64,000 nt of DNA, from contig JANFAH010000125.1 in the NCBI GenBank assembly GCA_024663395.1, positions 16,688 through 80,687 of the forward strand, written 5' to 3'. Under the pieces are notes generated by a model. The model worked only from the letters and a program-made list of their open reading frames with translations. It made no database searches and was not told the DNA's origin. Position 1 is the first letter of the stretch. The number at the start of each line of letters is the position of its first letter. Positions 22,990 to 31,501 of this stretch are shown here, one piece after another. The position numbers were made by a program, and so were the translations under genes. Origin of the DNA: Pisolithus tinctorius. Taxonomy: Eukaryota; Basidiomycota; Agaricomycetes; Boletales; Pisolithaceae.

Positions 22990-23501
22990 CACTCACCCAA
23001 CCATTTGAATGGCACACAGTGAGGTGCAAGCCAAACTAGCACTATTGAGTCGAGCCTCGGTCCATCTATTGGGCTGCCATCTGCGGCTGTGGTATGCGAA
23101 CAGCTGCCACTACACTGCGAGCAGCGTTCTTGTATGCATACACCCGCCTTTAAATGGGTTGACAGATCTCAGCATCTGCTAGGCAGATCTAGAAAGTGTG
23201 CAGAGGGGATTTTGGGATAGATGTCAATTTGGGTACACATCCAGCCAGCGCCGGTGAAAATGCATGATTGGATCATCAGCTTCGAGAACTTCAGCTCATT
23301 CACTGCTCTCTGATGCAGATGCCCCAAGAGGTCTTCTCATTCGTCTTTCCATCCGAGGATGTGATCAGTTGGTCTTCACTACTAGATGCTCTTCACTACC
23401 AGATGCCCGTGACAACAGTGTAGACGATGGAACTAGACTGTCTATTGTGGACACACCCTCGTGTTCTGCTAGGATCTCGGTACGAGTTCTCGGTTTGCCT
23501 G
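22990..23501 (+). pseudogene. RWDD2-like pseudogene, promoter and 5' half
   Basis: This segment aligns with the reverse complement of about 3430-2965, covering the promoter and most of exon 1 of the RWDD2-like gene. The counterpart of the ATGCACGATTTGG start region reads ATGCATGATTGG here, so one base is lost immediately after the start and the frame is gone. The copy breaks off at GCCTG (23497-23501), where retrotransposon A begins, and resumes at 46501. Confidence 0.85.
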
Positions 23502-23628
23502 TGTAAGTGTACGCTTACTACTCATGCTACCACTACCACTCACACCAACACCACTCACACGCCACTCACTGTCACATCACACTATCACGTCTCCTATCAC
23601 ACCCTCATCTTTCGTCTGGGCATGTGGA
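23502..23628 (+). repeat. Element A, 5' LTR, first part
   Basis: It aligns with the start of the 3' LTR at 46193 (TGTAAGYRTAYGCTTACTAC). It is cut at GTGGA (23624-23628), the target site of element B. Confidence 0.9.
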
Positions 23629-23727
23629 TGTTACGATATGTACTCTTTTTTCCTTTTCTCTCTTTTCTTTTCGTCTTATCTAATCTCTTCGTCTTATCTT
23701 ACCTCTCGGACTCAGCTCGGACCCCAG
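23629..23727 (+). repeat. Element B, 5' LTR, first part
   Basis: It aligns with 40583-40681 with a G/A difference at the sixth to seventh base. It ends at the insertion point of element C (CCAG here, CCGG on the other side at 35222). Confidence 0.9.
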
Positions 23728-25586
23728 TGTGAGTCAAAGTGTGGAAAGTCAAAGTGTGGAAAGGTGGTGAAAACCAACCAAAACCAACACAAAAGACAAA
23801 TGTAAAGCGAGTGGTGGTGTGCCTCTGCGGAACCTGGAGTGCAGAAACCTAAATGTGGGGGGAACTTCAAGTAGAGGTGCTCCTGGCGCAAGTCGACGAC
23901 GAGTTACGCAGGAGAAGATGAATAAGTGATGACTGAGGAGGGGATGCTGAACAGAGTGAAGGTGTTCAGCCGAAAGTACTTGGGGGTAATGGACTTTTGA
24001 TAGAATATGCTCCTGGCGCAAGTCGATGACGAGTTACGCAGGAGTGAATGGATGACTAAGCAGGTGTGCTGACAGAGCACAGATGATACTTCAGATGAAG
24101 GTAGATAGACCCTTGATGGAGCCTCAACTACCAATGATATGAATGAAGACAGATAGACTCTTCCGAATGAGCCTCAACTGTCGACGACAAGATATGCTGA
24201 GCTGAGCTGACTTCTGAGTGACTTCTTGATTGATTGTGGGTAGCTAAGTACATGGGGGTTTATATACTGAGGGGGGAGCACTGCTTGTGACAAACAAGGC
24301 ACAAACACTTGGTAAGTAATGAGTAAGGACTGAGTAATCATGATGAGTAAGCGAGAAATGATAAGTAAGCAAGCAAAGAAGATTGGTAAGTATTGGCAAT
24401 GAACAAGTCAAGGATAGTCAAAATATCACAAAATGAGTCAAATAGAATCAGAAACTGAGTAAGCGCACTGATATCACATTAGGGGGTGGCGATGCAAGTT
24501 AGATCTCGGCGGAGACATCTCTAGATCCAAAGACGGCATGACAGATGGACGGTGTTTCCAGATAGGGAAGTATTAATTCCAGAATTGAAGGGCATGAGTC
24601 AGGTGTCAAAGGGGGCTAGGGCATTGGGGGTCTGTGGGGCAATGAGAGCATATGCGATCGCGTCTCCCACCCTTCCATCCTCTCAGCGAAGTTAACAAAA
24701 ACTTCATGGACGGGGTTCTGATGGAGGAGGAGGAGAAGGGGGGACGTCTTCTGCTGGATCTTGCAGTAAGAAGGCAAGATGCATGTCATACTCATCATGA
24801 ATGCGATCAGGGAGGCTGGAGGACAGTAGATTATACTGCAGCTGTCGCAATGCAGGAAGAATGATGGACGAGATTGGAACAAAGATGGTGCAGGGAGCAG
24901 GGAGGAATGATCCATATGCTTCATCAACCGGGGAGACTGAAATGACCACATAAGACCTTTCTAACTGAGTGACAGACCTGAGGCGACCAAAGAACGTCCT
25001 TCTGGAGGTCATACTGACAAGGAGAACACGCTGACCAAGCTGCATGGGAGGAGACGGGGCTGACAACGATGGGATGAACCAGGGGGCTTCAGGACGGAAG
25101 CTGGTGGGAATGCCTGGCAGATATACGTAGCCACTGTCTCTGGCAAATGAGACAAGCGAGATGACCGACGAAGAGGTGGCCATGATTGATGGACTTAGCG
25201 AAATGAGCGTCTGATGGATGGAGTGCTGTAGAAACACGTAGGGTGTGAGGATCCTCTCCAAATTTGGAAGGAAGAATCGTGGGGCTGAGCACTTTAAGCG
25301 AGCATGGGAATGGAGTCGATATCTTTGGAAATGGTGGAGATATGACGAAAACCGGAATGCCGTACACGGGCACTAAAAACTTTTAATGCGCGCTTAACTC
25401 GCTTCCTCTTTTCTCTTTAGCACTGACGACTCGTTCTTGTGCGAAGGATGACTGTTCACGTCCAACAGTCTTTCTACGCATGAGGCCTTTAGTCTTCATC
25501 TGCATGCATGGGCATTGTGCGCAACTCGTCAACGAGTTAGGCAGAGTCAGCTGTAACCATGTCCACAACACCTTTGGTGTGTGACA
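23728..25586 (-). repeat. Element C, 3' LTR (in element orientation)
   Basis: Nearly identical to 33379-35221. It contains two copies of an imperfect CTCCTG...CAGGAG palindrome (23880, 24010) and an open frame of 185 codons. Confidence 0.92.
24704..25261 (-). CDS. LTR-encoded open reading frame, copy in 3' LTR
   Basis: The 185-codon frame lies entirely within the LTR of element C. The predicted protein is rich in hydrophobic and Ser/Pro residues (SSSVISLVSFARDSGYVYLP, APWFIPSLSAPSPP, DEYDMHLAFLLQDP) and ends in a proline run. I do not recognise a family. The other LTR keeps the frame with two amino-acid changes. Whether it is translated is unknown; preservation may reflect LTR youth alone. 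Confidence 0.4.
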   Translation of the reverse strand: MERILTPYVFLQHSIHQTLISLSPSIMATSSSVISLVSFARDSGYVYLPGIPTSFRPEAPWFIPSLSAPSPPMQLGQRVLLVSMTSRRTFFGRLRSVTQLERSYVVISVSPVDEAYGSFLPAPCTIFVPISSIILPALRQLQYNLLSSSLPDRIHDEYDMHLAFLLQDPAEDVPPSPPPPSEPRP

Positions 25587-25713
25587 TCCACCGGCAAGAA
25601 GAAATGCAATCGTCCCCGATTGCGACCAATGCAGGGAACCCAGGGAAAACAAAAAGAAAAATGAAGGAAGGAATGACAGGCAATCAGTATCGTAAGAAAT
25701 GAAAAAAGGGAAA

Positions 25714-28700
25714 TCATGAATAGTCATCTGAGTCGTAGTCGATATTGTTATTGGTTTCTCTGTTTTCATCATCTGTTTCATCTTCTTCATCATTGTCGTT
25801 GTCATTGTCGTTGTCATTACTGCTGTTATTTTCTTCTTCTTCATCTCTTTCTTCTTCCATAACACTGGGCAAGGGAGTGTGGCGAGAATAATAGGGAATG
25901 AGTCGAAAAGCTGCGACACCTCGAGCAGAAATGGTGCCATCAAGTTCTTTAAGGACGTAGGAGCCTCCCTTGGTGCGACGAACAACCTCATAGGGACCAA
26001 GGTAGCGTGGCTTTGATTTGCGATCCAGTTCCTTCTCTATCTGCGTGTTGCGAACCAATACCAAATCTCCTGGCTCATAAGCCGACTTCATCAACCGTAA
26101 AGCATACCTCTTCTCAAACTGACCCTTGGAGCGTAAACGAGACCTCTGCAAAGTGGTGAAAGCAGCATTGATATCTTCCTCTCTCTTTTCCAACTGTCGA
26201 ATGCGAAGTGTGAGAAGCTCTTGAGACGACATTCCAGAGTAGAACCCTTCAACGAGACAGGTGGACTCGAAGAGGTCAAAAGGCAGGACGGGATCAAGAC
26301 CATGTAGCAGGAAGTAGGGGCTGAATCCAGTGGAGCGACGAGTAGTGACCTTGTCTGCGAAGAATGCATGATGGACCTTGGACGGCCAAAGCGAAAGATC
26401 TCCTTCACAAGCCTTGATGATAGCCTCTCTGATAACAAAGTGACCACGTTCTACAACTCCATTTGCCTTGGAATTATATGGGGAGATGCGAATCTGAGGA
26501 ATGGAGTAGTGCTTCATGAGTTTCTCAAAGGCGCCCTTGACCTCACTGCCATTATCAGTGACAACCTGGGCAATAACACCATAACGACAGAAGACTTCTT
26601 CCCAGAAGAATTTAGCAAGACTGTCTGCATTGGCATGACGAAGAGCACGACCTTCTGCAGCGAGGGAAAGATCATCTCGAGCTGCGACAAGATAGCGATA
26701 ACCACGTGCTTTGGGCATGAGCATGACGTCGACATAGACCTTCATAAAGATTCTGGGGGAAGCAGAAATGGTGATGGGAACCTCTGCTTTACGAGTGCTT
26801 CGGACCTGGCATTCATGGCAAGAGTGGACATGATGGGCAACGTCTTGGTACATCCGAGGCCAGTAAAAGCGCTGTCTGACCGTATGAAAGACTCCAAAGA
26901 CTCCACGATGACCAAGTTCTTCATGAGCGTGACTGAGGATCTGGACACGGAGATGGGGATCAAAGACGACCTTGGCTGGAGGATGAGGACCTCGACGTTT
27001 AAAGAGCTGGTCTCCATGAAGGAAGAACTGGAGGGATCTGCGAATGAAGCGCTTGCGAGCAGTACTGGAAGGGAATGGGGGAAGTTCTGTAGTACGAAGG
27101 AAGTGCAGGACTCGACGTAAGAGGACATCTTGAGACGTATCATTGGAAAGGAACGATGGGAGGGTAACGGCATATGTGGATTCGTGCGCAAGTCGTTGAT
27201 GAGTTGCGCTGACTGAAGACGGATGGGCATCTGTAAAAAGAATATTCTCCAACCACTCATCAGCCTCTTCTGCATCAGCTTCGCCTTCTTCATACTCCTC
27301 TTCTGTAGGTTGACGTCTGGAAAGGGCATCTGGGGCTCGGTGACGAACAGCAGGGACATGAATAAGCTTAAAATCAAAGAGAAGTATACCCTCGATCCAG
27401 CGATTGACAGTAGTGTTAGGTTGAAGATCTGGATCATTGAGCATACCTTTGATGTACTTCACATCAACCTCTACCCATAGATGACGAACGCCGTAGAGAT
27501 ATAGACGGTAGTGACGAAGTGCTCTGAAGAGACCATAGAGCTCGAGCTTAGGCTGACTGTAGCGAGATTCACGTTCATTGATGGGGAGTGAACCATAGCG
27601 AGCAGGACGTTTGCGACCTTCTTCATCATACAGGGAGAGAACGAATCCAACGGCGATGTTACTAGTGTCAACGGAAAGAACAACTGGCAGGTCAGATGAG
27701 TAGTCAATGGGGCAAAGGGCAGGAGCAGACGAGACGGCGAGCTTCAAGGCGTCAAACGCATCTTGCTGGGGCTGACCCCAAACGAACGGAGCACTCTTGC
27801 GATAAAGGTCAACAAGTGGGCGAGCCAACTGCGAGTAGTTCTCAATCCAGATACGAACAGTACCACAGAGACCTAGGAATGAGCGAACATCTTTGGGCGT
27901 AGCGAGCGTTGGCCAGTTGACGACCTTCTTCACCTTGTGGTCGTCAGGAGAGCGACCATGAGGATGGCATGCTTGACCAAGAATGATAACACGAGGCTGG
28001 CAGATCTGAGATTTCAAGCCAGAAAACGTTCCGCCAGCATGAGCAAACCGATGCATGACTCTATGCACGTCTACAGCATGTTCCCAAATGAAGCGACGTA
28101 TGCCGGGATTCTCGGGTAACGTTTCGGCATTGCCATCGGCATCTTCATAACGGGTTGCAGGGCCTTTGACTGGCAGATCGTCGATGAAAACATTGGCAAC
28201 GTGAGGGACTTCGTCCTGTAGAATGAACGCTGTACAATTCTGAAACTCTGACGGCGAGTTGGTGTAGCCTTGAGGCATGGCAGTATGGCGCAGTAAGCCA
28301 AGAGGCGTCATGAAGGATGTCAGATCTCGGCTATCGGGATGGAGCTGGCGTGCATCAAATCCTGAAAATAGATCAAAGACCGTGTAGCATTGACGACCGG
28401 CAAACGGCTCCACAAAGTCGTCCAATATTGGTGGAACACCAGCGTCCCGAATTGTAACCCTATTCAGAGGCTGTAGATCATGAACGATACGGATCTTGCC
28501 ATTCTTTTTCATAATGCAAAACCACTTGGAGCGATAGGATGATTGGGCCAGCTCATAGAGACCAGCGGCGATCTTCTCCCGAAGAAGCTGTATGACACGT
28601 TCTCGTATGCCAGGGGGAATTGGAATGTTACGAAACTCCCATGGTTCATGTGGCAGGACAGGAATGATGTAAGGCGAAAAATAGTCCGAACGGAAGTTGC

Positions 28701-29955
28701 CTCTCTCCGATTCATCGAACGCCAAGGCACGCTCATTAAGCTTCATGACATGCGAAAAAAGTTTTTCCTCTTCTGGCCAGAGAAAGCCATCAGCGTTAAT
28801 CTTCATGGAGGTAAGGCGCTCTTGAGTAAGCTTCTTTGTGGGAATGAACACAGGAGGGTGACAAGTGAGAGGTGTGAGTGATGCAAGAGGGTCTTCTGGA
28901 AACCGGCGCTGGACTCGAGCGTCTTCTGGATAGACTCCAGGCACTGGCTTGACTTTACGATCGACACGCTTGTACGCTCCATATACCGGCTGACCTGTTT
29001 CATCGGCTGAGTCTTCTGTATCCATAGCAAGGCCTTTTCTAAAATGTAACAAATCAAGAAAGTCAGACAGGGAATAGTAAAAATGAAGCTGTTTTTCAGT
29101 TTTCTGAATAAGAAGGGGATCTGGTGCTTTTGAAGGATTAGATAACGAAGAAGAGAAGACATCAAGATAAAAGGAGCTCTGGAAATCTGAAACTAAAGGA
29201 GGCATAGTAAGTGATGTTACAGGAGTATCTGAGCAAAGAAACGATATCTGTGGGTTTAGGAGTTTAACGACTTCTCGGTCAAAGTGAGCAGACAAAGAAC
29301 AAGAGAAACTATAAGTACAAAAGGGGACATTCAAATCAATCTTCAAAGAGCTGGAGAAATAAATGATGAGATATGGGAGAAAGTGGAGGAACACATCTGA
29401 GTAGATCATCGGACCTGCCTTGAGCTGAACCTGAGGAAGTGGAAGCAGGAAAGTGGTCTGGGTATGAAACTGCTTCGAAAGGGGGAGGATGAGCTGAGGC
29501 TGAGGCAAAACTGACTGCACTGGCAAGGACATGAAGACCGGAACTTGGGAATGCACCTGTGTCCTCTTCATCCACATCACCTGAACGGTCCTCTGCAGCT
29601 TCCTGCAAATGAGCGATCCATCCAGTAGGGGTACGACACATGACAACATTGTTGTAAGGCTCTGGCATGGCAACTGACTCTTCACCAACAGCAGCATTAG
29701 ATATGGCTTGGGGAGCTGAGGGTAGTAATGGCATAGGAAGAGTTGGACTAGAGGAATGCTGATGCCTGCATAAGTCGTCGCCGAGTTGTGCAGACTGAGG
29801 CAAGGACGGGCTAGGCAGATAGAAGCGAGAGCCAATACTAGTGTTGAACATATCAGAGTCAAGTGGCGAAAGTGTGGTGGGTACATCTGGGGATAGACTG
29901 GACAAGTGGTGGGACACGCACAACTTGTCGACGAGTTGCGTGGACTGAGAGTCAT
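25714..29955 (-). CDS. pol: Element C Pol (RT, RNase H, integrase)
   Basis: The frame has 1413 codons, but the first roughly 200 overlap the previous frame and look non-native; recognisable Pol starts after about 29335. Domains: reverse transcriptase (WFCIMKKNGKIRIVHDLQPLN, YTVFDLFSGFDARQL, MPQGYTNSPSEFQN, NVFIDDLPVKG, with FIDD in place of YxDD), RNase H (LSVDTSNIAVGFVLS), integrase zinc finger (HAHEELGHRGVFGVFH...CHECQ) and catalytic D-D-E (YVDVMLMP, VVTDNGSEVKGAF, SPYNSKANGVVERGH). The C-terminus is an acidic Asn/Asp/Glu run, with no chromodomain. Relative to the preceding frame it lies at +1 (equivalently -2), so a programmed shift or reinitiation is needed. Confidence 0.88.
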   Translation of the reverse strand: MTLSPRNSSTSCACPTTCPVYPQMYPPHFRHLTLICSTLVLALASICLARPCLSLHNSATTYAGISIPLVQLFLCHYYPQLPKPYLMLLLVKSQLPCQSLTTMLSCVVPLLDGSLICRKLQRTVQVMWMKRTQVHSQVPVFMSLPVQSVLPQPQLILPLSKQFHTQTTFLLPLPQVQLKAGPMIYSDVFLHFLPYLIIYFSSSLKIDLNVPFCTYSFSCSLSAHFDREVVKLLNPQISFLCSDTPVTSLTMPPLVSDFQSSFYLDVFSSSLSNPSKAPDPLLIQKTEKQLHFYYSLSDFLDLLHFRKGLAMDTEDSADETGQPVYGAYKRVDRKVKPVPGVYPEDARVQRRFPEDPLASLTPLTCHPPVFIPTKKLTQERLTSMKINADGFLWPEEEKLFSHVMKLNERALAFDESERGNFRSDYFSPYIIPVLPHEPWEFRNIPIPPGIRERVIQLLREKIAAGLYELAQSSYRSKWFCIMKKNGKIRIVHDLQPLNRVTIRDAGVPPILDDFVEPFAGRQCYTVFDLFSGFDARQLHPDSRDLTSFMTPLGLLRHTAMPQGYTNSPSEFQNCTAFILQDEVPHVANVFIDDLPVKGPATRYEDADGNAETLPENPGIRRFIWEHAVDVHRVMHRFAHAGGTFSGLKSQICQPRVIILGQACHPHGRSPDDHKVKKVVNWPTLATPKDVRSFLGLCGTVRIWIENYSQLARPLVDLYRKSAPFVWGQPQQDAFDALKLAVSSAPALCPIDYSSDLPVVLSVDTSNIAVGFVLSLYDEEGRKRPARYGSLPINERESRYSQPKLELYGLFRALRHYRLYLYGVRHLWVEVDVKYIKGMLNDPDLQPNTTVNRWIEGILLFDFKLIHVPAVRHRAPDALSRRQPTEEEYEEGEADAEEADEWLENILFTDAHPSSVSATHQRLAHESTYAVTLPSFLSNDTSQDVLLRRVLHFLRTTELPPFPSSTARKRFIRRSLQFFLHGDQLFKRRGPHPPAKVVFDPHLRVQILSHAHEELGHRGVFGVFHTVRQRFYWPRMYQDVAHHVHSCHECQVRSTRKAEVPITISASPRIFMKVYVDVMLMPKARGYRYLVAARDDLSLAAEGRALRHANADSLAKFFWEEVFCRYGVIAQVVTDNGSEVKGAFEKLMKHYSIPQIRISPYNSKANGVVERGHFVIREAIIKACEGDLSLWPSKVHHAFFADKVTTRRSTGFSPYFLLHGLDPVLPFDLFESTCLVEGFYSGMSSQELLTLRIRQLEKREEDINAAFTTLQRSRLRSKGQFEKRYALRLMKSAYEPGDLVLVRNTQIEKELDRKSKPRYLGPYEVVRRTKGGSYVLKELDGTISARGVAAFRLIPYYSRHTPLPSVMEEERDEEEENNSSNDNDNDNDNDEEDETDDENRETNNNIDYDSDDYS

Positions 29956-31501
29956 GACCTATATCTGAGGATGAACCAGGCAACTGCACATGGCTGCACA
30001 AGTCGTCGTCGAGTTGTGCAGACTGATGATGGGTGGATGGACTGGGCACATATGGATCCCTGCACAACTCGTCGTCGAGTTGTGCGGACTGAGAGTCATG
30101 GCAAGCATCATGGGAAGTAGGGGCAACTGAACCGCAGTAGGAAGTATTGAAGATGGAGAACGTAGCTTCAGAGTCTGGAGTGACAGTGTCTCTACAGAAC
30201 AGAAGTGAAGCCTGGTGGGAACCATTGGTGGGCTCTTCCTGAATGATAACTGGATCTGGGGATGGGGGAGAGGGAGTCTGAGGCGGAGCAGTAATGCCAT
30301 TAGAAAGTACATGTGAAGCAGGTAGACTCGAGTTAGACGGCAGGTCTGGAGGTGGAGATGCATTGCTCTGAGTGGGAGATGCCTGTGGGAGTAGACGAGG
30401 ATAGAACCTGACATAGGCAGAACCTTCAAGCTCATGGTAATGCTCTAGTGGGGCAGGAACCTGTCGGACCAAGCGAGTATCAAGCATAAGGAAGTCTTGG
30501 AAGTAGACTCCTGATTCATCAGTACCTCTTTCTCCAGCAAGTGCATGGTTTGAGTCAAGATAAAGGGAGGATAGATGGGGAGTGCGATGAGCAAGGCTAG
30601 TAAGAAGTGAGACAAGTGACTGGCGCTCTTCTCTTCTGATCTGGCGACGAATCTGGGCAAGGGTAGGATTATCCCCCAATCCACTCGCATCAGTGGACTG
30701 TAACTCCTGGGTAAGCTGATTGACAAACTCCGAAGGAAAGGGACTGGTAGGAGGTGGGAATGCTTGGACTGGAATGGGATGGAACACAGGAAAGGCTGAG
30801 GCAACATCAAACCCATCTGGGGGTGATTCAGGATACAGCAGAGTAGAATCAAGTGACTGAGGGGGTGACTGCGAAGTTGATGGGGGTGGAGTGAAGACTA
30901 TGGGTGAAACATGATGAGGGGTACCAACTGCTACATCTCTCATAGGTTCATCGGCTTCTTGCTGAGAATGGACAGGCTCTAGAGTCACCATAAGGGTATC
31001 TGCAACAGACCCAAGCTGGCCTTCAGTAACACACATCTCCAGGGGGTGATCTGAATCAGCTCCAAAGACAACATAAGTTCCAGACTCTCTTTCAACAATG
31101 CTAACCGAGTTCCCAAGAGCCCAAGGACGACCAAGTAGGAGATCAAAGCCTGCATTAGTGTCTGGGGCAACGAATAGATTGGTCCAAGTCTTGGCAGCAC
31201 CACAGAAGAGAGGGACATCTTGTACCAGACCTTTCAGAGTAGAGATACCTCCTTTTGCATCTTGCATATTGATGGTCTGTGACATATCGACAGGCATGCG
31301 AATGACTGACTGAGCTATACCAGCACGAACAACATTGAGGGTAGATCCAGAGTCAATGACACCTGTTACGCGACGACCATTGCAAGTCAGATTGATAGTG
31401 ATGAGGGGGCTAGAAGTCAAGGCCAAGTAGGAGGATGCAGGAGGAGTTCCTTCAACGGCAGTAACAGACTTGACTGGCTGAGCCAGGGGCTGTCTCTTGA
31501 A
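29336..31501 (-). CDS. Element C protease-bearing middle ORF
   Basis: This frame is in phase with gag and follows its TGA directly; no ATG lies near its start, so it is probably expressed as a gag fusion. Shortly after the stop comes an aspartic protease (INLTCNGRRVTGVIDSGSTL, DLLLGRPWAL). A long Ser/Pro-rich linker follows, with four variants of the repeat QSAQLDDDLC, each encoded by one of the element's palindromes (around 30075, 30008, 29930, 29779). It totals about 720 codons and ends inside the start of the pol frame, overlapping it by about 620 bases. The linker is much longer than the protease region of most gypsy elements. Confidence 0.75.
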   Translation of the reverse strand, partial: FKRQPLAQPVKSVTAVEGTPPASSYLALTSSPLITINLTCNGRRVTGVIDSGSTLNVVRAGIAQSVIRMPVDMSQTINMQDAKGGISTLKGLVQDVPLFCGAAKTWTNLFVAPDTNAGFDLLLGRPWALGNSVSIVERESGTYVVFGADSDHPLEMCVTEGQLGSVADTLMVTLEPVHSQQEADEPMRDVAVGTPHHVSPIVFTPPPSTSQSPPQSLDSTLLYPESPPDGFDVASAFPVFHPIPVQAFPPPTSPFPSEFVNQLTQELQSTDASGLGDNPTLAQIRRQIRREERQSLVSLLTSLAHRTPHLSSLYLDSNHALAGERGTDESGVYFQDFLMLDTRLVRQVPAPLEHYHELEGSAYVRFYPRLLPQASPTQSNASPPPDLPSNSSLPASHVLSNGITAPPQTPSPPSPDPVIIQEEPTNGSHQASLLFCRDTVTPDSEATFSIFNTSYCGSVAPTSHDACHDSQSAQLDDELCRDPYVPSPSTHHQSAQLDDDLCSHVQLPGSSSDIGHDSQSTQLVDKLCVSHHLSSLSPDVPTTLSPLDSDMFNTSIGSRFYLPSPSLPQSAQLGDDLCRHQHSSSPTLPMPLLPSAPQAISNAAVGEESVAMPEPYNNVVMCRTPTGWIAHLQEAAEDRSGDVDEEDTGAFPSSGLHVLASAVSFASASAHPPPFEAVSYPDHFPASTSSGSAQGRSDDLLRCVPPLSPISHHLFLQLFED
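30062..30085. repeat. Perfect palindrome of element C (best copy)
   Basis: Arms GCACAACTCG and CGAGTTGTGC with a four-base centre TCGT. Relatives occur at 29994-30021, about 29915-29941, 29766-29791, 27186-27209, 25518-25540 and 35152-35174. Longer CTCCTG...CAGGAG versions lie at 23880-23914, 24010-24044, 33516-33550 and 33646-33680. Most are followed by GACTGA or a close variant. They lie in both LTRs and in the middle and pol frames, but not elsewhere in the window. Confidence 0.75.

Noticed and set aside
24616..24951. Second LTR frame of 111 codons overlapping the 185-codon frame
   Set aside because: Alternate-frame shadow without protein-like features.
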